A DNA stretch of 64,000 bases from Chanos chanos (lineage: Eukaryota; Chordata; Actinopteri; Gonorynchiformes; Chanidae), in the NCBI RefSeq assembly GCF_902362185.1, contig NC_044495.1, positions 13,615,211-13,679,210 on the forward strand. Reading direction: 5' to 3'. This document shows, in pieces, positions 1 through 11,471 of the stretch. The notes beneath the pieces were generated by a model that ran no database searches, had not been told where the DNA came from, and saw nothing but the letters and a program-made list of their open reading frames with translations. Every line of letters starts with the position of its first letter. Position 1 is the stretch's first letter. The position numbers were made by a program, and so were the translations under genes.

Positions 1-114
1 CACTGCAGCGTGCTAATCTAGACCTCAGTAGAATGAGCTGCTGATATTTTTTATTATTCCATGTCTGAGTTTGAAGTCCAACTTGTTGTGCTGTTGTGTC
101 CTATTTCCACACAG

Positions 115-662
115 GTTTTGTCCACCCAACCTTCCCTTAAGTATTCAGGAGCTTGATGAGAACCAAATTGGCAAATTCAGTTTTCGAACTGAGGAGGCAG
201 TCATTCAAGTTTGTGCATACATAATATATTTTTTCAGTCAGAACACAACAAACGTTAGTGAATTGCACTGTCAGCTGTGCTACAGTGACTACATTTTCTA
301 TTATCTGTTTCTTCCTAGCTCATGAACCAGTCCAGCTTAGAAAACCTGCAGGTGGTGCTGGCCTGTCAGGTGTCACAGAAAAACGCTCTGATTGGATCCA
401 TAAAACAAACCTTCCTATGCTATTGGGCAGAACATTTCTCCCCAAAATCAGAGATGGTTACAGACTGCAGCGGCATACCACAGCACAGTCAAGAATCATC
501 AGCTTTGGCTCTCAGGAAAGGTGTGAAGGATGGTAGAGACAGGTCAGTTAGAGTTTCAAAAGCTCTCCTCTCTTCTATTTTCTATGAATGTTTGATTCTG
601 ATGAACAAATAACAAATAACAAGTAATAGAGGCCTTCACTTTGTTGTGCACTGTGTATGTGT

Positions 663-695
<33 letters not shown>

Positions 696-1848
696 GATGT
701 GTGTGTGTGTGCTTGTGTGTGTATACGCTCATTAAGACTTGCAGAGGCCTTTGTATCCATTCAGCTGGAGAAAGCTGTCCTCCGAGATGAAATGCTTAAC
801 TCTTTCACAAAGAAGAGAGAACTTATGAGTGGTCTGATGTCAAATCCTGTATGTACCTTAATTTTCAGAGGAATATGTGTACTATAAAAAAAATATTTCC
901 TGCATTTCAATATTGTGTTGTTTCCTCAACAGGAAGAAGTTGCTAAAATTAAGAGGAAGTTGGTAATAGAGTTCTGCCACAAGTGTGTATCGTTAAAGTC
1001 CGTGCCTGAGCTTTGCTCTTTTGACAGTAAAATACGAAACACCACATTGCTATGATTACAGTTTCAGCTCACTTTTTTAACGGCATCGTTTTAGGTTTAG
1101 CCTGCGTGTCACACAGAGTTGTGTGAGGGGGCAGATTATTGCTCTGTGCCACAGTCTGAAGTCACTGCTTGATGAAGTGCCTGATATTTGCCACGGCCAC
1201 TTTGTGCTTGGAAAGGCCAAGGAAACCAAATCAGAGCTGGATTCACAGCAGGGTCTCTGTGATGACCCAAGGTGGGTGCCAGCATAGTACACTCACAGTG
1301 CGGCTCAGATAATGAGAAATGTTCTTAGTGTGTTTTTGGTTCAACTCATTGGGCCAGTAAAAGTCAGCTCAAGATTGATTTATGTGAGTGGAACCTGATA
1401 TGTATATGTGTGTCTGTATGTGTGTGTGTGTGTGTTTATGTTTATGTGTGTGTGTGTGTTTGTGTTTGAGTATGTGTGTGTGTGTGTCTGTGTGTATGTG
1501 TGTTCTAATAAGATTATTGCTTGTGGTTGATCAGGACTTTTCAGGCTCGCCCCAGACAATTGTTATCTACAGATGGGAGGACTCTGCTGAATGTGTGGTT
1601 TATTCCCCACCACACTGAGGTGCTCACCATGTATAGAACAGTGGAGGAGATGGTAAGTTTTGTCTACACAAATTATATCCACTTGTTTGTCACTTGTTTG
1701 ACTGTGGGAATTTAAGTTTTCAAATAGTCACCAGTTAAAGACTGGAAAACCAGGAAGGGGTTCTCCCAAATAAATAGATCCTTTTAATGAATTAATGCTT
1801 GTATGTGTACATATAACATATATGCATTTGTGTTTGCATGTGTCTTTG

Positions 1849-1898
<50 letters not shown>

Positions 1899-4800
1899 AC
1901 AGGCATGTCATAAGGCACTTCAATACACTCTTGAGATTATGTCAGCCCTTCATGACATAATCTATTACCTAGTCAGCTTCGCCCGTCTTGGCAACCCAGG
2001 GACCTGTCTGAGTTCCAGGCATAGCCACAGGCTCACGGCTGACTGGGGAGGCTCAGAGAGCATTGGTACATATGTATGACAGCTTTACAACATTCGGGGC
2101 TACTTTCAGGGTTAAAACATTCTGACAATAAAACCCTTAATCCCACTAACATGTGTTATTTTTGTGGTGGCGTCTGACTTATGCTGCTGTTAAGGAGCTG
2201 AGCTGAGGGAACTCCGGCAGCAGATTGACTCTCTTCCTGACCCCAGAGATCCACAAGCTGTTGCATGTCTGCTTCAGCTCCATAGAGAGGTGCTGTTCTT
2301 ACGTTTTGACACTGCAGTTCGCTACATGATCAGGTGAGTCTGCATGGGCTAGGTTTGAGCTATGCTTTACACAGAAATAGTCTTAATAATAATTTCTTAG
2401 CGCACTGTGTGATAGCCACATTCACAACACTAAAAGTGGTAATATAATGTTGCTCGCACATTTGAATGGATTTCTATTCATCTCTCTCTTTTGTCCGTTT
2501 AATCCTCCTCAGGGATGCTTTCCTCTCCTCTGGAAACATTTCCTCTTATCAGAGTGTGACTGACAACATGAGCCATGCCCTTCCATTACTGAGTGACAGT
2601 CTTAGAGGGTGTATCCAACAGCCTGTCCTTCCCGTGCCTCAGCCAATGGAACCACGCAGCCCCAAAGTGGGTCACACTTACTGATCAGCGCTTGTCTATT
2701 TAATGTTCTGATCTTACAGAAAACCTCTCATAGTAGCATCTGACCCTATATTTGTGTGGTAAAAGACATGTTGCAGAACTGCTGTAAATGACTGAAAGTA
2801 TATGTTTCAAATTACTACATTCTAATCCCAGTATAATCTTAGTAGAATTATGCTTTCTTGTTTCCCTTAAAATGATTCTCTCTTTTTTTCTCTTAATTAG
2901 ACCTAATACCACATCAAATAAACAAACAGAAAAACCAAGGACATAAGAAAAGTGGATATTTCACAGTTTTCTTTGTTCTCATTCACAGACCCAAATGATG
3001 TATCCATGGAGATGTTTTCTGGCGTGTCATGGGTCACATCCATTGCATATATGGGACGTCCTACCCATTGAACATTGCATGCAGGTATGCAAGGTTACAT
3101 CTGGACTGTTTCTGAGGATATCTTGGTCATGCACTCAGTACTCCGTATTGAATCTCAGTATATAATCTGTCTTTTTACTGTTATATAGTTGTGTCTGAGT
3201 GGGCTGAATGATGGCAGCAGGACAGAGGCTAATGGGGCAATGTTGGGTGTTTCTGTTCTGATGGATGATATGCTGAGCAGTGGCCGAGATGCAACTCCAG
3301 TGCAGCTCCAGTGCAAATGTGGCACTAACTGCACTGCGGAGCCTGACAGAGTGGTATTGTGCCTCAGAATAGAGTGATCATGCTTTTGAATATCTGTCTT
3401 GTCCAGAAATAAGTCTAAAGATTGTGAACATTTTTGTGGATCTATACTGTTTTGAGAGTTTGTCTATGAACCCGTGGATCTCCCTTTAGGATTCTGAAGA
3501 TGATCATTCAGATGATGGAGACCAAAACACAGAGGACAGGACCGTTTTCCCGAGCCTCCAGAAGCCCATCCAGATCCTCAGCACAATGCGGGGCTTCCTT
3601 CTGCTCTGGAAGCAGCTTGAGGTTTTTAAGGAGAGTTGGGCTCGACGGCAGCTTGGTGTGGAACAGATCAGTACCCTGCTACTGTATAAGCGCTTTACTA
3701 AACTCTACAGGTCTGTTTGTCATTTTAATTATTACCGTTTGTCTCATGTAAGCCTACAAACTAAACTACGTTTCTAACTAATTTGTTACATTTGACATTG
3801 CAGTTGAAGTAGATGTTTGAGGGGTAATGAGCAGAATCCGGCATTTTACTACACAACAGTTTGAGTTTGTTTTGTACTAAGAGGTTAACTAACACTGTTA
3901 CAGAGAGGAGATTCATATCCCTAGCATGCGAGACCTGGCTCAACACCTGGGCAAAGAGCAGGAATACGAGGCCCTGCTCTCAGTTCATCAGCCTGTATTA
4001 ATACCACCAGGAGCAGCCGAGGTCGATGTCAAAACCTGGCAGGTACAAGCGTAGTCTCCCTCAACAGGCACTGATTTATAGCACCATTTTTATGGCATCA
4101 TTTTTTTCTCAGTGTTGTGATGCAGTGCATTCTGTGTGTGTGTTGTGTTGTGCAGCTGCACATGTTGCTAGAGGCAACAGAGTGTGACATGATCAGAGCA
4201 GTGCAGAGGAGATTGGCCGCGGAGCTGACTTTGGTCATGTCTGAGCGTGCTCGGCAGGACACAGGCCTTCCCACTGGTAATCCACCATTCCATAACAGAG
4301 CCCAAATCAGTAAACGTATAGGTGTAAACCTGTGAATATGTACATCTGAAATCTTGCTGTGAGAATCAGCGAAGCCAGTCGGCAGCTCATGAATGCTATT
4401 GAGACTGTGCCCTGAACTGCCGTAATGCTGGTTCCTTAAGAATGGAGCACAAACTCAAAGTCGCCATGCCACCGTCTTTTTTATCATTTTTGCATTTATG
4501 CTGATTAGGTGCTATACAAATTTAATTTAATTATTGTTCTGGTTAATATGTGTATTTTTACTTATACCCTGGGTGTCTCGCTGGCACATGACCTGCTGAG
4601 ATTTCTGCCTACACTTTACTTTTCAACATGTCTCTCCAGGCTCTCAGTTATTAGTCATTTACCGCCTGAGTTATGTATGTAATTAGTGGCTAAGTGCAGT
4701 GCTTTTAATGGTCCCAGCGCACCATAACTGAAAAACTAGCACACTCTCAGGATCCCGCAATGAATTGGATTGCATGGATAATTGTTAAAGAAGCTTTTTT

Positions 4801-7800
4801 TTAAAGAGGGCAATTTTTTAACCTCTTGATGTGAATGAGTAGAACACCTTAAAACCAACTTGCAAAACCGGACACCCAAATTATAACCAAATTGAAGTCT
4901 GATGTATTTTTATCCAGTTGGGACAAGTGAAAGCTGACCTTATTTTTCTCTTCATCTTTTGACTTGAAGAAATTTGGAAAAGACCCTCCATGCTACACTG
5001 TCTGTCCCCTGAGAGTCCTCAAGTCGTGGAGCATTTCATCCAACAGTTAATGGGGAACGCAGAGGAGACTGGAGAACAGGTAATGCACAGCTCTCTTCTT
5101 GGGCTAATCAATAAACGCTGTTCATTAATTAGCCCAAGAGTGAAGGACTGCAGTACTAAACACTGTGACAATACAATCAGTTTGACTGTATTATTTTAAT
5201 GTACCATACAATTATAGGTTTCTTATAGTGAGATGTTCCTTAGGTGACATTCTCCAGACTTCACCTTCAGCAGTGTGTGACCGCGCTGGCCTGTGCCGTG
5301 CTAAACCGAGAGCGCTGTAGCTTCCTGCTCTACTCCCAGTTCTACGAGCACATTCTGCAGCAGCAGAACCTGCTGCTCTATCGGAAAGAGCAGGTATCAC
5401 TCTTTTCAATTTACTTGTTCTCTATGTTCCTCTCTCACACAGGTTTCTATCAACAGCCTGAATGTGTTTCACTAATTCATTCACTATCAATAGCCTGAAT
5501 GTGTTTCACTTACTCATTTACGATTTGTATATTTAGGACGTGAAGGAACTTGAGGACTCAGCGGTGCAGAGAAAATATCCCTACAGTAAGGTGTGAAGGC
5601 TTTTTAGGCTATCACAATTCTTTTTCCTGTTTGTGTGTGTGTGGCTTATAAGTTTTTCTTAACCTTTAACTTTGTTTGGATTGCAGGTCGCTGAGCTGTG
5701 CCGTGAGTTGATGACTGAAGTCACGGCGTTACGTGCTAGGCTGTGTCAGGCAGAGGAGGAGCGAAAAGTTTTAGATCGACAGCTCAGCCTCCAACACAGA
5801 CAGAGCTATGATTCTCTGGTCCGCCAGCTCTTCTCTATTTGTGTACAACTGAAGGTCTGAAACAGCTTTAGGGCTTTGCACACCTGATAGTGTTCAGCTA
5901 TTTATTTAAATCTTACTGTTGCTGACTTTCATTAAAATTTTCACATGAACTATTTTTTTTAATCTTTCTTGTGGCACTCAGTCCAGGCTTGACGAATACC
6001 ATTTTAGAATGGAGAACGATGTGGTGCAGCTAGTTAGCACAATTAGAGGAGAAGGTGTGGACAAAATGACAAAGCTGAGGGCAAAATTTGGCGCCCTTAA
6101 AGATGACAAGCCCTTGACGGAAATGTTGTCTGAGGTGAGACCATTATTATCCCTCTCCAAGCGGTTTAAAATCAGAGGTACTTAATATAGCTCCAGTAAC
6201 AGGCATAGTAAGTGCTCTTTTCCTGGGACCTGCTTTCAGAAAAAGGTGTTAGAGGATCTTTATGCAGAAAACAGGCAGTTGGCTGGGCGTCTGTGTAAAT
6301 CAACAGCACTCAACCGTTGGAAGGAGGCTGTAAGAATGGGAAAGCTACAGAGAGAGTTGCTTCAATGGAAGCAGGTAGAGTATGTTAAACGAAAAGTGAG
6401 AGGGACAGGGCACTGTGTCTGGTGCTTTGCAACCTTCTCCAGAATCTTTGTCATTGTTGTGTTTACTGTGTGTCCAGAGAGAAATGTCCTGTAAAACAGA
6501 TATGCTGAGATTAAAGATGACAGCAGAGGAAGAGAGCTTCGTACTGAAGCAGGAGCTGGATGCCCTGAGGGATGCCATGGTGCAGTGTCATAATGAGAAT
6601 ATTCAGATGAAGAGAAAGATATCTAAGCAGGTATTTTGTGCCCTCAGGTAGGGTCTTTGCTCTTGTCTTTATGCCTCTTTGAGGTGGTACTGCATAAATA
6701 ATGAAACCAAACAAACTGCAGGCATATCTGTCTCAGTTCATGTACAGTATTTAGTTTGATTACTTCTCACCAAATTGTAGAACTACGGCAAGCAGTGATT
6801 ATGGTGCCTATCGGGTGACCCTCACTGCTGTTTATGCAAGTCAGCTCAGTGCTTCAACCTTTGAGTGGCACATCCAGTTGAGACACTTTCACACACTGAG
6901 ATGTGTGAGCTGTGTTGTCTTGGGAAGGTATGTCAGGGATGGTGGCTCATCGATGGACACCTATGTCACTACAAGTGTTATTCCATAAAAAGCGCTCCCC
7001 TGCAAGCATGTTACATCACTTGAGGGTACATGGTTTGCTGTGTGGCAAAAATGCAATGATTCATATGTGTCAGAGAAATTGCGTGCTAGCCTTGTTTGCC
7101 ACAAACGAGGGGGCTGCCCTCTAAGGGCGAGACTTATGAAAAATCAGGGGTTGATGAACTTTCCAAATTGGGGTTAGGATGTGTAAAATAGGTCAGTAAA
7201 TTACAAAACTTGAACGACCTATTAATGTCATATGATACTTTGTTATATGTGCAGAATCAGAAGCTGCAGGAGGTGGAGCACCAGTTGGTACAGGAGGCAC
7301 ACAGTCGGCAGGACATTGAGAGCCTCCGCATGCTCAGCCTGGAGCAGCTGCAGGAGGACATTGGAGACAGAGAGAGACAGGTCCGTGTCCTCAGCGCACA
7401 GCTGGAGAGACAGAGCAGAGACAGTCATCTGTGGCAGCAGCGCAGTCACAAGGAGATCAAACAGGTCAGGCTTGTCGATAAGTGGCTTAGATTAGCCTAA
7501 AAAAAGCATGCCATATTTAATACACGGACACTTCTCTGTGTAGGATATCAGTTCTGTGGTGAAGAATTGTCAGAATTTCTATGACCCTATGATTTTTTTG
7601 ACTGTTTGACTACACAGTGAGTCTGTATATCGACTGCCTCTTGAAAATATCATTGATTGTTTTCTAGCTATATTTGGTAACTCTAACAAATCTGTTACTA
7701 AACACATATTTGTTCAAGGTGAGAAGTCGGCTTCAGCAGGAACGCGGCCTAAAACTACAAGCATTTCAACAAGTCGACAAACTGCAGAGCCAGATTCACA

Positions 7801-8547
7801 GGGTTGAAATGGCACATTCTAAATGCATTTCCCCCCCAGGTGCTCAGATCAGTTTATTTTATGGATTTCAAAAATAGTCAGTGGTTTCATTGATCTTTGA
7901 ATGGCTTAATTGCTCGTGAACAGTTTTTAACTTACTCAAAGCAGCTTTAAGTGCTTTTTTGCTTTCTCCTAAAGGATGGAGCAGGACAGCTTCCCCAAGT
8001 AAAGGTTTAAGGAATTCATCTAGTGGTAAGTTGAACGTCGGATCATTCAAAAGTTGGAATCATTTGTCTATATATTGTTGGTTACACCGTTGTTTCTTGC
8101 CTCACTGTAGATTTATCCAAGAAAAATCTCAGTAGACAAAACATACCTGATGGCTCCAGTGCTTCCAAGAGAGAATCAGAGACTCAGAGATTTGAGAGGC
8201 CTAAAACAGTGAGTTTGTTTTCTGTTTTTTTTTATTTGTTTCTGTGTTGCCTTTCTGCACATTAGTCAATAGATTTTATCGTACTGAAAAACATGTACAG
8301 TTTCATTGTAAGTATTGCAAATACCTCTTATGTCCTGAAACTCTTCGACAGAGAACAATGATAATTAATGTTTTTTTCAGTTATGATTTTAGAGTTTGGT
8401 TTAATCAGTTTGTATGTGAACTGCCAGGGCCATCGTCGACTGCGTATGGAGGAGATGGCTTCAGAACCACTGTTACCAAGTCTCACTGATGGCCACTCAT
8501 CTCGCCCGTACACAACGGATCAACGCTTAAGACTTGGCCACCAATAG
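115..8547 (+). CDS. ccdc162: Large coiled-coil protein, probably CCDC162-like (3' part; 5' exons outside window)
   Basis: I read 26 exons whose phases all agree: 115-208, 319-542, 737-848, 933-982, 1101-1271, 1535-1652, 1903-2065, 2195-2333, 2513-2666, 2989-3084, 3189-3353, 3490-3710, 3904-4042, 4156-4276, 4970-5079, 5244-5393, 5537-5590, 5687-5854, 5982-6134, 6240-6374, 6478-6630, 7255-7464, 7719-7839, 7975-8025, 8111-8208, 8428-8547 (stop TAG). The start of the 2195 exon could equally be 2198. They encode about 1163 residues. The first two thirds are mostly helical and globular, with a segment reading LLNVWFIPHHTEVLTMYRT. Exons from 5687 to 7839 are rich in E, Q, L and R with heptad-like spacing, typical of coiled coil. 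The tail is short, basic and serine-rich. The name rests on a remembered resemblance to CCDC162 and is the weak part; that a real multi-exon gene is present is secure. Its function is not known to me. Intron repeats abut several acceptors. Confidence 0.6.
653..724 (+). repeat. (TG)n microsatellite upstream of an exon
   Basis: An imperfect TG/TA dinucleotide tract lies in an intron of the coiled-coil gene. It ends about 12 bases before the acceptor of the exon at 737. Confidence 0.9.
1399..1505 (+). repeat. Imperfect TG-rich microsatellite
   Basis: TG repeats are interrupted by TTTA, TTTG and TC units. The tract lies in the intron just before the exon at 1535. Confidence 0.85.
1851..1897 (+). 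repeat. Pure (TG)23 microsatellite touching a splice acceptor
   Basis: There are 47 bases of uninterrupted TG, followed directly by CACAG and the exon at 1903. The repeat therefore occupies the place of the usual polypyrimidine tract. Confidence 0.95.
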
Positions 8548-11471
8548 GCCATGCTTGTATCTCACTGAGTAACCAAGCAGTCCAACCACAGTATCCTTAC
8601 TATTGGTCATTTTGAAAAGGTGTTTCCACCCAACTACAACTCATACCTGGTTTGACCAGAATTTTAGGCATGTTTCCAATGGTGTGAACAGAACTGTTAG
8701 AATAAGATGATTTTTTCAATCTGTTTTACTAGTCAGAATATGTCAGGACATAATGGAATCTTTTAACAGTAAGGTAATATATTTATGTTTTTGTCCATTG
8801 AAGATTATTCAGCGACTGATTAATATTCTGAGAAACACAATTTCACAATTTTGAATAAATATGAATTGAGTAAGTTACTTGAATGTTGCATAATATTGCA
8901 ATTTTGGCACTGCAGATATTCAGAGATGTAAACGTAGAATTGGTGACATTTCAGTTGTACTACACACGTTTTGAGATTTGAATCTAATATAAAAATAATC
9001 TAATAAAAAAGTTCTAATATAAAAGCAATTTCATGGGGGCCTCAGTTCCTTTTACTCTTATATGTATATATACATACATATAACATTTACACTTTTCATT
9101 GGATATATAACACAAATTATAAACATATCATTTATTTAGATATAAACATATCTATATTTTCTATCAACATTTAAATTGGCCACAGCTCTGTGACTGACCC
9201 AGGTTTAGTCATCATAACTGGCAACACATGAGCTGCATTTTGAACAGTATATGAAACAAATTTTGAAATTTAAAAACAAAATGAAAAAAGAATACAGTGT
9301 TCCCCTGAGGTATGCCCTTTCAAGTTAAGAGAATTCAGCCTCATGAGTAGTGTCATATAATATTCCTACCTCAGCTTACTAAGGTTTTCATAACAGATCT
9401 GGATGGATCTGGGTTTTCTGTGCCTTGCAAGCAGCTGAGTGTGAGCCACCAGCCAATTTTGAATACAAAAGTCCTGTGAACACCTGAAACATTAATTATC
9501 ATGTTGTAGTTTTGTTTGGTAGAAAAAACAACAGCAGAGGAAATTCATTCTCTTACAGCAGTTCTCTGTTTTGGTCTTTGGTCTGGACAGAACAGGTATC
9601 ATTTAAGATTTAAAACTTGAACAGGGAAGTTCACTGATAATAACTTAGAGCATCATTAATGGCCATAAGAAGAAGGGTGCTGAGGCAATTTCAAAAAAGT
9701 TCAACCTGGTTGGCCAGCTGTACTGTTAAGCTTACAAATGTTTTTGCCTATCCCCACTTAACTCTCAAAAGATTATCGCTCCCATTCTTCACTGAGAACC
9801 TGTCTCAGGACACGCTTTTGTTCCTATTGATAGCCATTCTGTTATTTTCTTACTGGGTGCAGCCTTCAGCTGGTTGTCATGAGAAAGACATATTTTCATT
9901 TTTCCTACATGTAATGCTCCCTATTACTTTGCATTTTAAATAAGTAATTTAAAAACAATAACTGTATACTTGTATTCATCTGTGTTTGGCACCTAATATG
10001 TGGTGTGTTTTTAGTGACCAGAAACTTATAAAATCCTTTTAACAAAAACCCTGACTACTGCAACATTACATCACATACAGTCATAACAAGTCAAACTGAA
10101 AGAGGAACTCAAACAGTATTATTATTATCATGGAAGACACAGAGACAAACAGACCGTAAGTAAGTTTCTGGATATTCAGTGTTAAATGTTTGTATAAAAA
10201 TAGCTTCAGTACAATTTTTCTTTATGATGTTTAAGAGTGTGGTAAAGGCAGATTTATAGGATATATTATTTTTAATTTTTGTTTTAGTTTTTAGTTTTAG
10301 TTTCAGGTTTTAGTTTTTTTTCCTTTGGACTTTTGACTTTTGGATTTCTCTCCTCAATCTCAAAAACAAAATGTCCAAATGAAAAATGGAGTTGCCTTTC
10401 TTAGGCATTGGAACATAGAGAGTAAACTAGAATCTTTCCAGCTCAATTTGTAAGAAACCATCTAAGAATACATGCATATCTTTCATTGCTATGAGCCCTT
10501 ATGCTTACAAGCATAGAGTAAAATGGAATGGTTGAGCAAGCGCATGAAGAAATGTTTTTCTGTGTATATGTGAGCATGCATGAGTATTTCCATGCGCAAA
10601 AGAGTGTATGTGTCTATGTGTCTATTTGTGTCTGTATGTGTATATTTGGCTAGCATCAAGGTCACGAAATGTTTTATCATCAAGACTGAATAATCTTGAT
10701 TTAAGATAAGAATGACAAGTTAATTTTCTTTTCACAGATAAGAGCAAACATGTTAATTCAAGCTGGGATGCAACCATAATTCTTGATTGTAACAAGACAT
10801 GGAATGTTGTGCTGCCAGTCATGTGTAGGATGAGCATGCTGAATATAGCTACACTTTATTTGTTAAATTAAGCAGTATAAAATACAACATCTAACAACAT
10901 CATGTCTGATCAGATATGAAACAGGCTTGGTTACCAAAGAACATACTGGCATTTCTCAATTAGGCTGTACTTCTGAAATGTCTGCCTCTTTCCTGTTGTG
11001 ACATCCATTCCATGAGCACAGCAAAAACTTAGATGAGATTAGATAAACTAGATATTTCAGCCATAGCTTCAAAAGAGAGAGACTTTTTCTGCACCACAGG
11101 CCATAACTCAGCTTTCACATGAATGATCTTTAATTCCTGGTGCTGATCTATGGATCTATGAATTTAGTTGTGATCTATCTATCTAAGAGCAGTCTATGTT
11201 TTTTGATTTCGTGCACTTCTGTTGCATTTAGCCTTCGTCTGATCACATTTTCATTCTCATTCTGTTTGATCAGATTCTGTGTACATGTGAAAATATCAGT
11301 AAACATAATTAAATTCAATCCAAAAGGCTTACATATTGCTGTGATGTGTATGCATCCATGATGTTTGCGGGAACTGTGATTCTTCCCTCACTAGAATGAG
11401 GATCCAACAGAACAGTGATCATTACCTCTTCTTTGTAGATTTTTCAGATTTGGGCATTATGGGAATCTAAA
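8548..11471. other. Intergenic, 2.9 kb, no gene seen
   Basis: This stretch is AT-rich. A plausible poly(A) signal AATAAA for the upstream gene lies at 8853-8858. TATA/TACA-rich sequence occurs near 9060-9090. The longest open frame (9659-9943) has no splice context or recognisable composition and I do not call it. The last few hundred bases probably contain the promoter and a 5' untranslated exon of the NLR gene: an acceptor-like TTTGTAG lies near 11440 before the start codon. Confidence 0.6.

Noticed and set aside
657-2079. Open frames through TG repeats (runs of Val-Cys)
   Set aside because: They are microsatellite translations. The real exons nearby use other starts or frames.
7719-7840. 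Possible exon end after the CAG at 7800 in the coiled-coil gene
   Set aside because: No GT donor follows there. The donor at 7840 (GTGCTC) keeps the phase with the next exon.
9659-9943. 94-codon open frame in the intergenic region
   Set aside because: Composition matches AT-rich non-coding DNA and no splice sites or relatives were recognised.
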